The notes: generated by a model from the letters alone, not told the origin. 64,000 bases of DNA from Combretum micranthum (GCA_024138025.1 JAMXBD010000578.1:161001-225000); one strand, 5' to 3'; positions 1 through 12,489 are shown, counted from the stretch's first letter. Numbers and translations are program-made.

Positions 1-2616
1 CTTAGCAACAGCGATAACCTGAGAAGGGGTAAAAATTTTCAGGAATAAATCTTTCCTCCATTTCACAAGTCAATGGAAATGAAATGATTACTCGATTGAA
101 ATTCCAGCAGATAGGAAAAGAAGTTACTGGAAAAATAGAGGACAAGAATAACTCAATGTTCACCAAGAAAAATTAAGGTGATAAGAGTACCTGCCTCCCA
201 CGTCCCTTTCCTTCAGAGGCACCTTCAATGATTCCGGGAAGATCCAATAACTGAATTTTAGTATCATTATAATGAATAATTCCCGGAATACATGTAAGAG
301 TTGTGAATTCATATGATGCAGCCTCTGAATGTGTGCCCGTTAACATCGTCAAAAGTGTTGACTTCCCAACACTGTATATAAAAAGGGGTTGGAGATTAGA
401 CTATGTTCTCTCTTAAATTCATATACATTGTAACAAAAGTGATTCTTACTAAATAATAAGATGATGAGCCAACAAGGTGATTGAAAAGTGGTGGCAACTC
501 AAAGGATAGTTTTGATGCAATGGATGCACCATCAAGTAAAAGATTATTGGGAACAGAACAAATTAAAGAGGCAAAGTCCAAGTGAGAAGAAAGTCATACT
601 TACTTATAATTGACAAACTACTTATTTGGACCATAGCTTGTTGATTTGAATGACATACATATGATCGGCATGAGATGGGTATCAACCATATTAAATAGAG
701 CAACATTGTGATGAGCTAATATATTTCAACAACACCCAAAAGGAAACAGCATTAACCAATACAAACTGCCCACAACAGAAAAATATAATGTTAAAAGAAA
801 TTAAACCTTGGAAAGCCTATAAGTGCAACACGCCCATGGCCATATTTTGTAACTTCAAAACCATCTCCACCTCCACTAGAACCCTGATAACATGATTAGA
901 CAAAAACAGATGAAAGATGAAAGTCTGTACAACCTTGAAAAAAGAAATTGAGCAGGAAAAAAATAAAATATAATAAAATAAGTAAACAAGAGAAATTAGA
1001 AAGAACAAGAAATAACATGAAGATAAATTCCTTAATTAGAAGCCAATGCAAGAGATCAAAGATTAAGAATGTAGTTATCTGGGATATTTACTAATTTACT
1101 TGACTCTGTGATTGTTCATTCAGTGTGTCATTCAATGTCAGGTCTGTTTGGATTGTCTGTTTTTCATCTGTATCTGTATCTTTTTTAAAATGATATGTGT
1201 AAATATATCCGATTTGTATCTAAATTTTATCTATATTTGTTCTATTTGATCTTTTGATGAGAACTGTCAACTTTTTTTTATCTATATCTATTTCTTGATA
1301 AATAATTTGTTAGCAAAAAGTTTGAAAAAGTGTCTGTATCTGCCGAAAAAAAGCCAAAACAAACAGACCCGTCAATTTGTGAAACAACATTCTGTGATAA
1401 ATTCTGATCTTACAAAGAAAAGGTGAGATTTGACACTATCAGGTAGAGTTCAAATCGACAAGAGCATTGTTACTGTGGCAATCATTAGATAAAGAACTAT
1501 CTTCACCAAAAGTGGGTCCAAATCCACCCATTCTTTTTGAGGGGTTAGGGGTGGGGGGAAACTAAAGGGCAAGTTGATTGGCCAGGGCATATAATGATGT
1601 CATAACGAAGAAAAGTAGAATGGTATTGCATTTAGCCAGGAAACAACCAAGCAATTCCCAATGAAAGAGTTTCCAAAGTTAACAAAAATGAAACTTACAT
1701 CAACAGAAACAATCAGCCAGGCAGCGTGAGCATAGCATATGCATAATGTATGTAAAGTGCATATACATTACATATAAACATACTTTTATATCAATCTACA
1801 TGAAACATCATTAATCAAGACAATAAAATAGAATGGCTCAAGAGAGTAAATAAAAACAACAGCTAAAAGGAGTAGCCTTTACAGTATTAGAAAGGAATTC
1901 AGTCTACATTTGCACAATCCATGAGAAAATGTTTCAAGAAATTCTGTATACTCACATGCACACCAAAATAATAATAATAATAATAACAATAATAAGGAAT
2001 TTGGCAGAAAGCTATAATACTTTAGGAGGCTCCAGTAATTGTGTCCTCAATTTTGCAATCTTCGCCTTGAGTTGACCAAGATGATACTCTGCATTGAATT
2101 AATAGAAGCATATATGAACATAGAGAATCAAAAATTTTGCTTTACTTAATAGCTGTAAGAGCAGCTCCTGACTCTAGCAGAAGGGTATAAACTAAACACT
2201 AATAAAGTTAGTAACATGTTCTCGTAGAAATTAAGAAGAAAGACAAGCAAATGTAGAAGGTGATTGATATCCCCATGAAGCATGTGAATATCAGAGAATC
2301 AAGGAAAAAAGAAAAAGTCTTTAACCACTTTATTGGAACATCCCTTCACATGTTGCTTTGACTGCTAACCAGTAACTCTGAAATTCCCCACATGCTTTGC
2401 ATATCAAAGGTAAGTAAGAACTAGTTCAAAAGGCAAGATTTAACACACTAGTGATTGGTAAACTTTATAGTATCGAGCCAGTGAAAAAATGGACTGTCTT
2501 ATATGATGAGACCTCATATATATCAGCACAAAAACAATGTCCATACCTGTTGCTTTATTCTTTTGAGTCCGAGCCATCTCGGCCTCGATTTCTTTAATCT
2601 TCTCAATGATACCCAT
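1..2616 (-). CDS. DRG2: DRG2-type developmentally regulated GTP-binding protein, 5' part only
   Basis: DRG proteins are OBG/TRAFAC-class GTPases that associate with ribosomes and polysomes in the cytoplasm. Five exons join in phase: 2547-2616, 2021-2088, 807-883, 191-371 and 1-18, giving the first 138 residues; the rest lies beyond the left edge. The start [20 protein letters not shown] is the conserved DRG2-type N-terminus and is followed by a lysine-rich helical segment. The G1 P-loop GFPSVGKST is at residues 69-77, split by the exon 3/4 junction. The switch segment TTLTCIPG is at 95-102 and the G3 motif DLPG at 115-118, followed by EGKGRGRQ and VIAVAK. Every junction has GT and AG borders. 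No stop or frameshift is visible, so this looks like a working gene. The family is usually about 400 residues long. DRG2 rather than DRG1 is chosen because of the MGI start and [16 protein letters not shown] wording. Identification is very secure; the exact paralogue is not. Confidence 0.95.
1141..1370. mobile_element. MITE-like element, copy 1, in DRG2 intron 3
   Basis: The segment begins GGTCTGTTTG and ends CAAACAGACCC, so it has short terminal inverted repeats. The part at about 1260-1370 is nearly the reverse complement of 63893-64000, over about 110 bases and through to the terminus, so this is a dispersed repeat and not unique intron sequence. No clean target duplication could be read: GTCA occurs near both ends but not in exact register. 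Non-autonomous, about 230 bp, no coding capacity. Confidence 0.75.
1966..1996. repeat. (AAT)n microsatellite
   Basis: Imperfect AAT/ATA trinucleotide run in the DRG2 intron just downstream (on the minus strand) of exon 2. Confidence 0.8.
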
Positions 2617-3790
2617 TTTCCCTCAAAATTTATCTGCTCCTAAGTAAGGAAAACATAAGAATCAGAAATTGCAAAGCAAAAGATAATTCCAAAACTAGAA
2701 TAAAGAAACAATTGTAAGAAGAAACATCTCCCCAAATATGAAAAATATCAACAAAAAAAACACATTAACAAATGCATCCTAGTTCTAAACCAACCATTAG
2801 TAGTTAGCAATTAATTTTATACAAGCCAATAGTAACTTGATTTCAATGATCATCCACAAGAACCATCTCTGTTAACGTAGAAATAAGTGCAAGTACAAGT
2901 CAAGCCCTAAAGCTAGCTTTATACATATGTAGAAGTAGACATCATGGAAAAAGCCAGATGACTTTAATCATATTTGAAACTTGAATTACAGTCCATTTTG
3001 CCGATGCATTGTCCCACTCATCGTGCTCATAGAAAGTTGCATTGGCAAACCAATATAGTGAAAAGTGAATACTCAAACAGCAGCAGACTGGTCAAGCCTT
3101 ATTCCCGCTAGATTGGAATGGTTATATGAATTTTATTTCACCATTGTGTTCTATACTGATTCATATTGTAATACCTAGTTATCCATGCCAAGTTTTGAAA
3201 ATTTAATAATCGAATTCAAATATTAAAGCACTTTCATTATATTCACAAGGTGTTATCTCCTCCATCGACATGTCTGGTTGCCATATTAAATTACATCGTC
3301 CTAGCCATATCCTCACTACATCAGTCCCTATTCATTAAATCCATACGAAAAAGGAAAAAAAATAAACAGACTCAATCACATTAATTCTTAAAGCTCACAA
3401 GTTCTTGCGGGTTGCATCTACATCAATCAAAACAATCAAGAATCAGCTAAAATCATCGAGATTTGACAGCTTTTTTAAACAAAAATCGGACTAAACGAGC
3501 TGGTCCGATTGCTTCGACAAACGTAATTATACCTCACCAGTGAAATAACAAAGACGATTATTGAAACACTCGCAACAATTAGATAAGTAAGCAATTATGC
3601 AATTATTGCAATATGAATATATTTGAGAGAGAGAGAGAGAGGCGGCGGAGGGGGGAGAAATAAATGACCTGAAAACTGCGATGAGAGAGGGAGAGAGCTT
3701 CTCCGAGGAAGAGGAGAAGGAAGGCGAGAGAGGGACTGGACTGGACTCACCGCAACTCGGGAACTCTGGAAAGCTTGCTTGGTGATTTGG
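2617..3790 (-). other. 5' UTR and leader intron of the DRG2 gene
   Basis: Upstream of the start codon an acceptor (TTAG before GAGCAGATAAATT) lies at about 2639. A good donor (TTGCG then GTGAGT) is at 3749-3750, so a leader exon at about 3751-3790 and a 1.1-kb intron in the 5' UTR are likely. The intron includes a (GA)n run at about 3624-3643 and a purine-rich stretch at 3645-3735, which is CT-rich on the transcribed strand. The transcription start is not defined by sequence alone. Confidence 0.5.
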
Positions 3791-4390
3791 GCTTCTAACT
3801 TAAAAAATTCCCTTTAATTATTCGAGATGACTCTGAATTCTTAAAACCCATAATTTTGGGATTATTGTTTTATTTTGTATCCCACACTAATATCAAAGTC
3901 ATATTGTTATATAATTAAAAATTCCGTCTCATTAATACCAATCAGAAAAAGAAGAAAAATAAATGGTAGCAACCATTTAATTAGATATATAAATTGATAA
4001 TTTAAAATTATAGATATATAATTAAAAAGGAACATAAAATTAAAGTGTAAATCATAATATTATCTATTATTATGTTTTTTCCTCTTTTTTGACTAGATCC
4101 ATTATTGTGTTGATATATGAATATTACCCTCTGTCCGCAATTGTTGTTTATGATACGTAATTATATAGTAGTTGTTTATAAAATTGTATAAAATTTATAT
4201 AGTTAATTGCAATAATTAAAGCATAGTTCATTTCTTGACATTTGCCCTTTTAATTTTTATTTAATAAAATACTTGGATATTTTATTTCAATTTAATATAG
4301 ATAAATATTACATCTAGTAATTCAATTTTTATCTACTTTTACAATGAGGCAAAGGTCTTATAGTTTCATAATATTAACACCGATATCTTA
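3791..4390. other. Intergenic DNA upstream of DRG2
   Basis: AT-rich sequence with no open reading frame, no recognisable repeat end and no clear TATA box assignment. It should contain the DRG2 promoter. Confidence 0.5.
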
Positions 4391-4639
4391 ATGTCACGTT
4401 TATTTGGAGGTAATAGAAGGGGAATAGAATAATCATGAATTAGACATATTTATTAGTAGTAATCTTTCTATTTCTTGTATAGAGGGGGAGAAAAAAAAAC
4501 ACCTACCTTATGATATCTTTTATCACCTCTCTATTCCCTTTCTAATGGGATTCAAAATTCAAAGGATATTACTATATTATCCTTAGTGAATTTAGTCATT
4601 AACAAATATAAAGTACACAAAATCCTCCTTTTTAGATAC

Positions 4640-5407
4640 AATAATGTCATTCTTTATTTATTTTATTGCTAAGATTTAGCAAATAGTGTACAAATCTACA
4701 ATATAGAATAAATATAACATATACATATAACGCATAAGTTATATTCTATAACGACCGGTATAAATTATAACTTGTATATAAAACTTATATATTTTATCAA
4801 TGCACTCTATTTTTTCATATATAATTCTCTAATGCCTGTATATAATATATATAATCTACATAAGTAATATCAACGCACTCTATTTTTTCATATATAATTA
4901 TATAATGATTATATATAATATATATATCTACATATTACTTATAAGTTGTATATATTGGTTATAATTCATAACTTTTATGTATAATTTGTAAGTAAAATAT
5001 ATATATATATCATATAGGTAAGTTGTAAGTAATATTTTATATACATGATTTATATAAATATGTAAGTTATAAGTTATATACATGTAAGCTATATAATTTA
5101 CTTATTTTATAAAGTGGTTATAAATACATACTCTAGAAAGATTATGAATATGTGAGCTATATATGTATTATATGTGTTCTATATATAACAAATGGATAGT
5201 GTATTGATGAAATATACATATACAAGTTAAGTATATTTTACATACAAGTTATAAGAAATAAGTTATATAGTATATCAATCGTATAGATATAAGTTATAAA
5301 TATAATCTAGAAATTTTAAATATAATGCTATATTATATACATTTTATATATAACAAGTAAATAGGATATTGATAAAATACGCAAGTTGTATATTTAATTT
5401 TAATTAT
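4640..5407. repeat. AT-rich repeat arm, left, first part
   Basis: Low-complexity sequence built from variants of TATAAGTTATAT and TATGTTATAT. No open reading frame. Interrupted at 5408 by a solo LTR. Confidence 0.7.
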
Positions 5408-6835
5408 TGTTACATTCTCTTAAAATAGGTTTGATGATAACAAAAGTGTAAAAAGATCACTAATGAGTTTATCAAGTGTACAGTTTTAAGTTAAAGAGAA
5501 AGAAGAAAATAAACAGTTATCTAGAGATTCTACAGACAGTTCACTAAAAGTTTGACAGCAAAACAGTTTATCCAGAAGGTTCACTGCAATTTTTTATAAT
5601 AAAATAGTTTTGCCTTTCGCGGAATTTCATTGTTCATTGGTTCAGTTTTGATTAAATTAGTTCCAAATCGGTTCAAATAAGTATATTGAAGATCTAGCTT
5701 CGAGAAAATGGATCTATTTGGGTAATATACTCATTTGTTCCACTAATGTTGGTTAATATCCATGAAGTTAAATCAAGACTCTTTTATCAATTTTTCAAAA
5801 GAGTTTCTACATAACTTTTATATTAATGCTGTTGTAATTCGTGTTATGGATCTCATACACACTCTAGCTGTCTAAATTATTGAAGTATGGGCAAATATGA
5901 AGTTTCAAGATAAGGATTGTTTACGTTATGGAAGATGATAAATGTTCCAATCCTTCTATTCTTGTGGGATTTTTTTATGGCATGGAAATTATATGTTTCT
6001 CCATCAGTTTTTGAAAAGAAGAAAGAAAAACATCAATGACAGTTCAGTTACAAAACATCTTATCTAGTACACAACATATTATTATCTTTTCAATTCAATT
6101 CAAGATAAGAAATCAAGATATCATCCAAGATTTTTAGAGGAAGATCTTATCCAAACCATTGAGACATTGAAGATCAAAATATATCCTAAAGCCTCCTTGA
6201 AAAGATATAGAGAACGTGGCTGCTATAGAAGAACAATTCCCTGATATACGAAAAACAGAGATATGAAAAAAGAGCATGTTTCTTCGTCTAAAATTTTTTT
6301 CTGATCCAAATTTGTGCAATCTTTCCTTTGCTACAATTCTTGCTATCATTCCTTTGCTACAATTCTTGCTTTGTGCTCATTTTCTTTGTTTGAAAAAAGG
6401 AACTTGTTGTTGCCTTCTAACTTGTTAGCTTGATTAATTTACAAAGTTAGTCTCTATAGTATCGGTTATTAGCTTAAGAAAAACTGTGAGGATCAAGCAG
6501 AGTAAATTATACTATCTTGTAAATTGTTTTTCTTTGGGTATAATGGAGCAAACTCGTGAGGATTACAGAGTCCCTGGTTTGAAACTGGAAGAGTGAACCG
6601 AAGCACAATGCGAAACTATTATACATTGTTGACTTTGCTTTTCTCTCCCTACTCTTTTAATTTCTTGCAATTTATATTTTATTTAAATTGATTTCTTAAC
6701 TTGTTGTCATAGTTTAAACAAAAGGGCATTTATTTTAAAATGCTTAAAATTTGATATTTTAGTTATAATCAATTCAAACTCTCCTCCCCCACCCCCCCTT
6801 CTTTTCGTGATTCTAAAAGTAGGACCAACAATTAT
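5403..6835. mobile_element. Solo LTR, Copia/SIRE-like, with 5-bp target duplication ATTAT
   Basis: TG...CA borders run from 5408 (TGTTACATTC) to 6830 (AGGACCAACA), 1423 bp. ATTAT lies immediately outside both borders (5403-5407 and 6831-6835). The early GTTTGATGATAACAAAAG stretch and the C-rich run followed by GGACCAACA near the end resemble LTRs of SIRE-type Copia elements as I remember them. No gag or pol lies beside it, so it is a solo LTR. The superfamily call rests on wording alone; the borders are well supported. Confidence 0.75.
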
Positions 6836-8735
6836 AAATATAAATCATATTCTATGTATATAAGCTTTATATTTTATGTTTTATAAGGTATAAGTTAAGA
6901 TAAGAGTTATATATGTATAAGTTATAATTCATGACTTGTATATATGTAATATATAAAAAGTTATATATATTAAGCAATAATTCACGTAGATAAGTTACAT
7001 TATATATAATATATATATATATATAAATTTCATTAATATATAAGTCATGAGTTATAGGTTATATATATGCTATGTAATATATTAATTATACATATATAGT
7101 TAGTATATATATTATCCAGTCAAAAAATACAAATAAATAATCTAGAGATTACAAATATATTAGCCACTCATTATAAATGTTATATATATGACAAATGAAT
7201 ATTGTATTAATGAAACATGGAGTTTTATATAAGTTATATATGTTTTATGTTATATTAATATAAAATACTTGTATATGTTCTTATATGTTATTGAGAGATA
7301 TATGTAATTTATATGTTATAGTAATATGTAAAATCCTCATACATGAAATTTGTATAGTACATTTATATATTATATGTTATACATAATGTATTTGTTTATG
7401 TGTAATGAATATTTTATTTTAAAAAATATAAAAAAAAAAACATTTTACACATTCATATTTATCTTATGTTATAAATTATATGCAATTTATAAGTTATAGT
7501 AATATAGAAATATTTTTCCATATCACTCTATGTATTTAATATATATTTTATAACAACATATAAAATCTACAAATGCTCTTATATCTTATATGAAATATAT
7601 AGTATGTATATATCTTTTAGAAGTTTGAGGGTATTATATGAAACTCGGCTATGTTCCTTTGAAAACAAAATCATGTAATTGATTTATCATATGAGAAAAT
7701 ATTTAAAACTAAAAAGAAGTAAAGTGATTATAATAAAATATAATCTGCTATATTTCATATAGATAAGTTATAAGTAATGTTCTATATATATAATGAGATT
7801 CTAATGAAGCTATTGAATATGAATCACCCTTAATTTTTTTTTCCTTTCAAACTTAAATATAGATAATGTTTTACAAGTATGAGTATTATATGAAATTTAT
7901 ATATGTTCCTCTATGTTATAAAGGATCTACATATATATTATATGTTATAATAATATGTAAAATTTTTATACATAAAATTTGTAAAGGATATCTATATTTA
8001 TTTATGTGTATCGTATATTTTATTTCAAAACAAAAATAAATATATGATATGTTCATATGTCTTCTATTTTGAATATGACATATAATTTAGCGGTTACAAA
8101 AATATAAAATGTATTTGTATCTTTATACCATATATATCACTATATAACATAAATAAATAGATCATATGTTATATTGAATATATAAATCATACATGTTACA
8201 GTAATATGTTAATTATGGTACATATTATATGTTATATTAATTAAAAAAAAAAAAACTTGTATGTTCTTATATGTTATTTTAGAATATACATAATTTATAT
8301 ATTATAGTGATATGTAAAATCTTTATACATGAAATATTTATAGTATTAGTATATATATATGTAATTTTTATATGTTATGCATGATATATTTATTTATGTG
8401 TATTGGATTTTATTTTAAAATATAAAAAAACCACATTAACTGTTCATATTTATCTTATATATTATATATGATATACAATTTATAAGTTATAGTAAAAGAA
8501 AATATTTGTATATGCTCTAATATTCATTTAATATGTATGTTATAGCAACATATAAAATTTGTAAATGCTTTTATGTCGTATATAGGATATATATATATAT
8601 ATATATATATAGTGTGTGTGTGTGTGTGTGTTTTACAAGTTTGAGTATTATATAAATTCATATATTTTCTGTATGTTATATAGGTGAAGGCATGATATGA
8701 GTAAACTAAATTTATCAATTATCTTCAAAAGCTTA
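6836..8735. repeat. AT-rich repeat arm, left, second part
   Basis: Contains several copies of a degenerate block whose core is TATGTTCTTATATGTTATT (about 7273 and 8261), followed by GTAATTTATATGTTATAGT and CATGAAATTTGTATAGTA. The same block recurs near 17180, 17550 and 17930 in the same orientation. It ends with (AT)n at about 8590-8612 and (GT)n at about 8612-8631. Confidence 0.7.
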
Positions 8736-9114
8736 GAGTGTCATATGATTGTCTAGCGTTCTTTCAAAGAAGGCGACATCATCATTTGAGTAGCAGAGCA
8801 CATAAGGAAACGACTTTGAAGTTCACCCCGAAATGGAAAGTTTTATTTATAAAAAAGAAGTTTATGATAGTAGATTTGCAAGTTGCAAAATTTGATGACA
8901 AACACAATTACTGCACCCATGAACTTTTAGTACATTAAAAGATTTCATCTGTAATGATTGATGTAATGAGCAACTTAATGAAATCATGAAAATTGTTATC
9001 TTTCAATTGTCTCTTTTTCTCTTGTTCTCATTACTTCTTTTATTATTTATTTATTTTCTATCAATAGTACTTTGTTTATTGGGGTTGAAGTAGGCCCAAC
9101 TATGAATGTGAATG

Positions 9115-9620
9115 GAACGAAGCAATCCCACAGCGGGCTAGGAAGCCATAACTCCTTAATGCAAAATCTAAGGTCGTAATGACCTCAATACTGAAAGATC
9201 GAAGCGATCTTATCACTACAATTATTGTAACTTTGTGAAAGCTACGCTCCTAAGCACATGATGGGTATAGTACCCTTCGACACTAATCAAGAATGCGATT
9301 GAAGCAATCTCAGCTGTGTGAGGTTTATGTAACCTATAGTAAGCTTGACAACTGTAATGTTGTTCTGCAGATTTCGAGGTTAAAGCAGCCTTATCCATGA
9401 ATGATAGAACGGATCACTCATGGTAACCATAGTTTCTTAGGATGAGTACTTACTCTTAAGCACTTGGTGGGTGAGAAACCATTTTTGCAATATTTTCTCA
9501 TGATATTAAAGAAATCTCAGCTATGACGAGTCAAAGCGAGTCCACAATAGGCTTGACAACCATAGTGCCATCTTACACAATCTCTTCTATAAAGAATGAA
9601 AATGATTTCACTATTACTTG
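9115..9620. repeat. Degenerate ~200-bp tandem repeat, about three units
   Basis: Related phrases recur at roughly 200-bp spacing: GAAGCAATCCCACAGCGGGC (9119), GAAGCAATCTCAGCTGTG (9302) and AAATCTCAGCTATGACGAG (about 9510). The last two are each followed by GCTTGACAAC and a CATAGTGCC- or TGTAATGTT-type phrase. No open reading frame spans the units. Confidence 0.5.
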
Positions 9621-9929
9621 GTAGAAGCATTTATTATATATATCTAAATAGTAAATAAAGTAGCACGACAATGCACACATATCATTTTACTAATAAAGAA
9701 ACCAAGCCAATTTCCAAATTTGATGGGTTAGATCAGTACGACAATTATTATAACTTATTACGATTGTTGAAAATGAAGAACTAAAGTGGTAGTAATGAGT
9801 CGAAATGATTCTCATGCAAAAGATGTTACAATGTAAAAGGCTTACTAACTACTCGAAAGCAAAGCACACTAGAAGGAAGAGAAGAAATAATGTTTAACTA
9901 TTTCATTGATTATCATAATATTGGTTACA

Positions 9930-10641
9930 TTAATGAGGTAAATATTGCTCTACACTCATAGTAACATCGGTGTCTCGGAGAACTTTGCTCAAATTAGCTT
10001 TCAGGGCTTCTTTCTTAGCACATAAAGCATTCAATTCTTCTTCTTTCTTCCTCATTTCACCCCACACCGTTTCTAAGCCATTACCTATCTGGTGACATGA
10101 AATTAGCTTATGTGCAACTGCAACAACTTCCTTTAAACTTGGGATATGAAAGTCTAATCGCAATGCACTATCATAAGCATGTACAATGTACTTGATGTCC
10201 TTCTTCTTTAGTGCATGTACAATGTACTTGATGTCCTTCTTCTTTAGTGAACTCCATAGGTAAGTAATTAACAGCATTGCCTCGCTTAACATAATCATTG
10301 TAGACCTACCCAGTAAGGTACAAGCAAAGGAAGAGTTTGCCCAGAATTCACCATCTATTGTGTAAAGACGTTGAAGTGGCACTAAGAGATGAGGAGATAC
10401 ATCAAAGCTATCTCCTGCTCCACACCTGTGTTTATAGTAAGAGTTGTTGGCCTATCTTAAGGAGACATGTCTGTAACTGGGGGAATAAAATACTCGACCG
10501 AGTCGTCGTTGGCATCCTGAGGTATTTAAGATGTATTCTCCCGTGAGCTTTAGGGGTACTTCTATAGTCAAATGGCTCATCACCATAATTACTCTCATCC
10601 AATGGACTAGGACTATCGGATATAGATTGTGTTTCCTCCAT
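9930..10641 (-). pseudogene. Unidentified coding-like remnant, two frames, coiled-coil tail
   Basis: A 150-codon frame (10382 to 9930) ends in a charged, heptad-like stretch, GEMRKKEEELNALCAKKEAL, which looks coiled coil. Just upstream a second frame (10641 to 10432) opens MEETQSISDSPSPLDESNYG, an acidic Ser/Pro-rich stretch; a third frame there reads DDDSVEYFIPPVTDMSP. Switching between frames suggests a decayed gene. An exact 36-bp duplication (10177-10212 and 10213-10248) repeats LKKKDIKYIVHA in frame. I do not recognise the family. It lies directly downstream of the CYP85A remnant on the same strand, but I have no evidence that they are one gene. Confidence 0.35.
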
Positions 10642-10683
10642 ATTAAAGCTTAATTAAACAGAGTCCTACAAAAAAGAGAGATA

Positions 10684-11757
10684 CTTGACATCCTTCATTG
10701 AAGTAGTGGATACAATCCCATAACCAGGATATTGAACAATGATAATCTGATCAATTATTTCTCTTGTTTTCAATTTGTATGATCTATCATTATCATTGTT
10801 CATAAGGAAGATAAGCATATCATGATGGTCTTTGGATTCCCTTCTTTCTTCTATGGGTTGGCTCTGCATTACAATTATGTTTTTCCTAGCCTGTGAAGCC
10901 AAACACACAATGAAAACATGAGAAAAGAAATGAAAAATTAAAATCACCTTGAGAACATAAATGCCATCTAACTAAATTAAAATTTTAACTTAATTTTAGG
11001 AATATATCATATAAGGAAAATTACAAATACGCCACATCATATCTTGTTTTATTTATTTTATGTGCACTTACCTTTGTTTTATTTCAAAGCATTTAGAAAC
11101 ACATGTTACCGGCATTTAGAAACGCGTGTTTTAGAGTTTTAGGGTCTAAACACACACAACATCTAAAGTAGTTTTGTGACGTTAGATGGGGAAAAAAAGT
11201 GTTAGGCATGTACTTGGAATCCATGGCGATAGTTTCTTCCAAGAAGGTCTATAGGCAGAGAAAGCGTCCTTAAAATCTTAAAAAACTCTGGCATGAATCT
11301 ATCTAAGATCAACCCTAATTCAATTACAACAATTTGCATTAATGGAGAAAGTATTTGCATATGTAGGCACAAATTAGCATGAACCTCATTTTAAAAAATT
11401 TAAAAATATATATACATAACTATATAAATATATGTTGAACTAACCTTTTTGGTTTTGACTTGAATAATAATGACAGCGTTAGCCCAATTGCTCAAATGGG
11501 ATCTCATGAAATCATCGATCTTAGACAAGAGTTGGTCCCTGGTTATGGAAGGGTTAACAAGAGCAAGCAATACTTCTCTCATTTTCTTGTGGAACATTGT
11601 ATAAACAACTGCAATGTTGCATTTACCCATTACATCGAGCATGGATTGTGGGTATCCATAAACTAGTCATTTTGCTTCACTCGTGAGTACACATCTGTTG
11701 ATATCCAGATCCATTGATACTATAGTTGGACATCTTGGTACGAGTGACTTGAAAAAA
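10684..11757 (-). pseudogene. CYP85A: CYP85A (brassinosteroid-6-oxidase type cytochrome P450) pseudogene fragment
   Basis: CYP85A enzymes are ER-bound P450s that oxidise C-6 in brassinosteroid synthesis. Three exon remnants read in order on the minus strand. Exon A (11757-11445) has CPTIVSMD, INRCVL, SEAK, GYPQSMLDVMGKCNIA and RDQLLSKIDDFMRSHL. Exon B (11357-11214) has FMPEFFKILRTLSLPIDL then NYRHGFQ. Exon C (10890 to about 10684) has ARKNI, EERRES, a DML segment, TREIIDQIIIV, YPGYGIVSTTSM and VKYL. Introns between exons are kept, with intact donors after exons A and B, so this is not a retrocopy. Breaks: a TGA inside exon A just before LVYGYPQSM; the I-helix GYETVSTTSM is changed to GYGIVSTTSM; the ERR triad and heme-binding Cys exons are absent; exon C runs into a stop. 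It lies in transposon DNA and is certainly non-functional as P450. Confidence 0.85.
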
Positions 11758-12141
11758 ACACCCAACCCTATTAAAAAACATAACTAAAAGCAATCAGATT
11801 GTACCATAATTGGAAAATAACCATGATGAAAATATTTGAATTTAGATTATGATCAGACCCAATAAGAAACTTAACTCTATTTTCTCATTAAAATGACACA
11901 AAACGTTAAAACTCATAAAAAATAAAACAAGGGTTAAGAAAGTGACTTTGCTCTTTGGTTTTTCATGAAGTTAGGACCTTGCTTAAGAAACTCAGTAGTT
12001 TCACTAAAAACCAGCCAACCCATTATTCTAAGAGGCAACACTTTCTTCCTACATCTAACCTTGTTCTATTTCAACAAAAGCAGCGGATATGCAAAAAATC
12101 AAAACTATACAAAAAACTACAATGCAAAAAGTCATTGGAAA

Positions 12142-12142
<1 letters not shown>

Positions 12143-12202
<60 letters not shown>
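12143..12202. repeat. (CT)n microsatellite, about 29 repeats
   Basis: An uninterrupted CT run of about 58 bp. A (GA)n run lies 250 bp further on in inverted sense (see 12449-12485). Confidence 0.95.
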
Positions 12203-12204
<2 letters not shown>

Positions 12205-12447
12205 TTTTATCCTTAATGTATGCAGGTTTTGTCTTGATGAAACTTAAAGAATGAGTCTGGTGTGTCATATATATATATATATATATATATACGTATATAT
12301 GAAGCATTGGTACCAAAAAGATTTATTAGGTATTTTTTGTTATATATGGATAGAGTATCTCAATTATACACTCTTTTGTATTTGGGGGGAAAAAAAAAAG
12401 TAAATATCCATGTATTTGTTTAGGAAAGGTAGTTTTTTTATTTAAAT

Positions 12448-12448
<1 letters not shown>

Positions 12449-12485
<37 letters not shown>
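12449..12485. repeat. (AG)n microsatellite, about 18 repeats
   Basis: Uninterrupted AG run, complementary to the CT run at 12143-12202. Confidence 0.95.

Positions 12486-12489
<4 letters not shown>

Noticed and set aside
8738..8938. 66-codon plus-strand frame between AT-rich arms
   Set aside because: No homologue recognised; surrounded by repeats.
9930..11757. One continuous P450-related gene on the minus strand
   Set aside because: Only 10684-11757 matches CYP85A; the frames below 10641 share nothing with the family, so they are listed separately.
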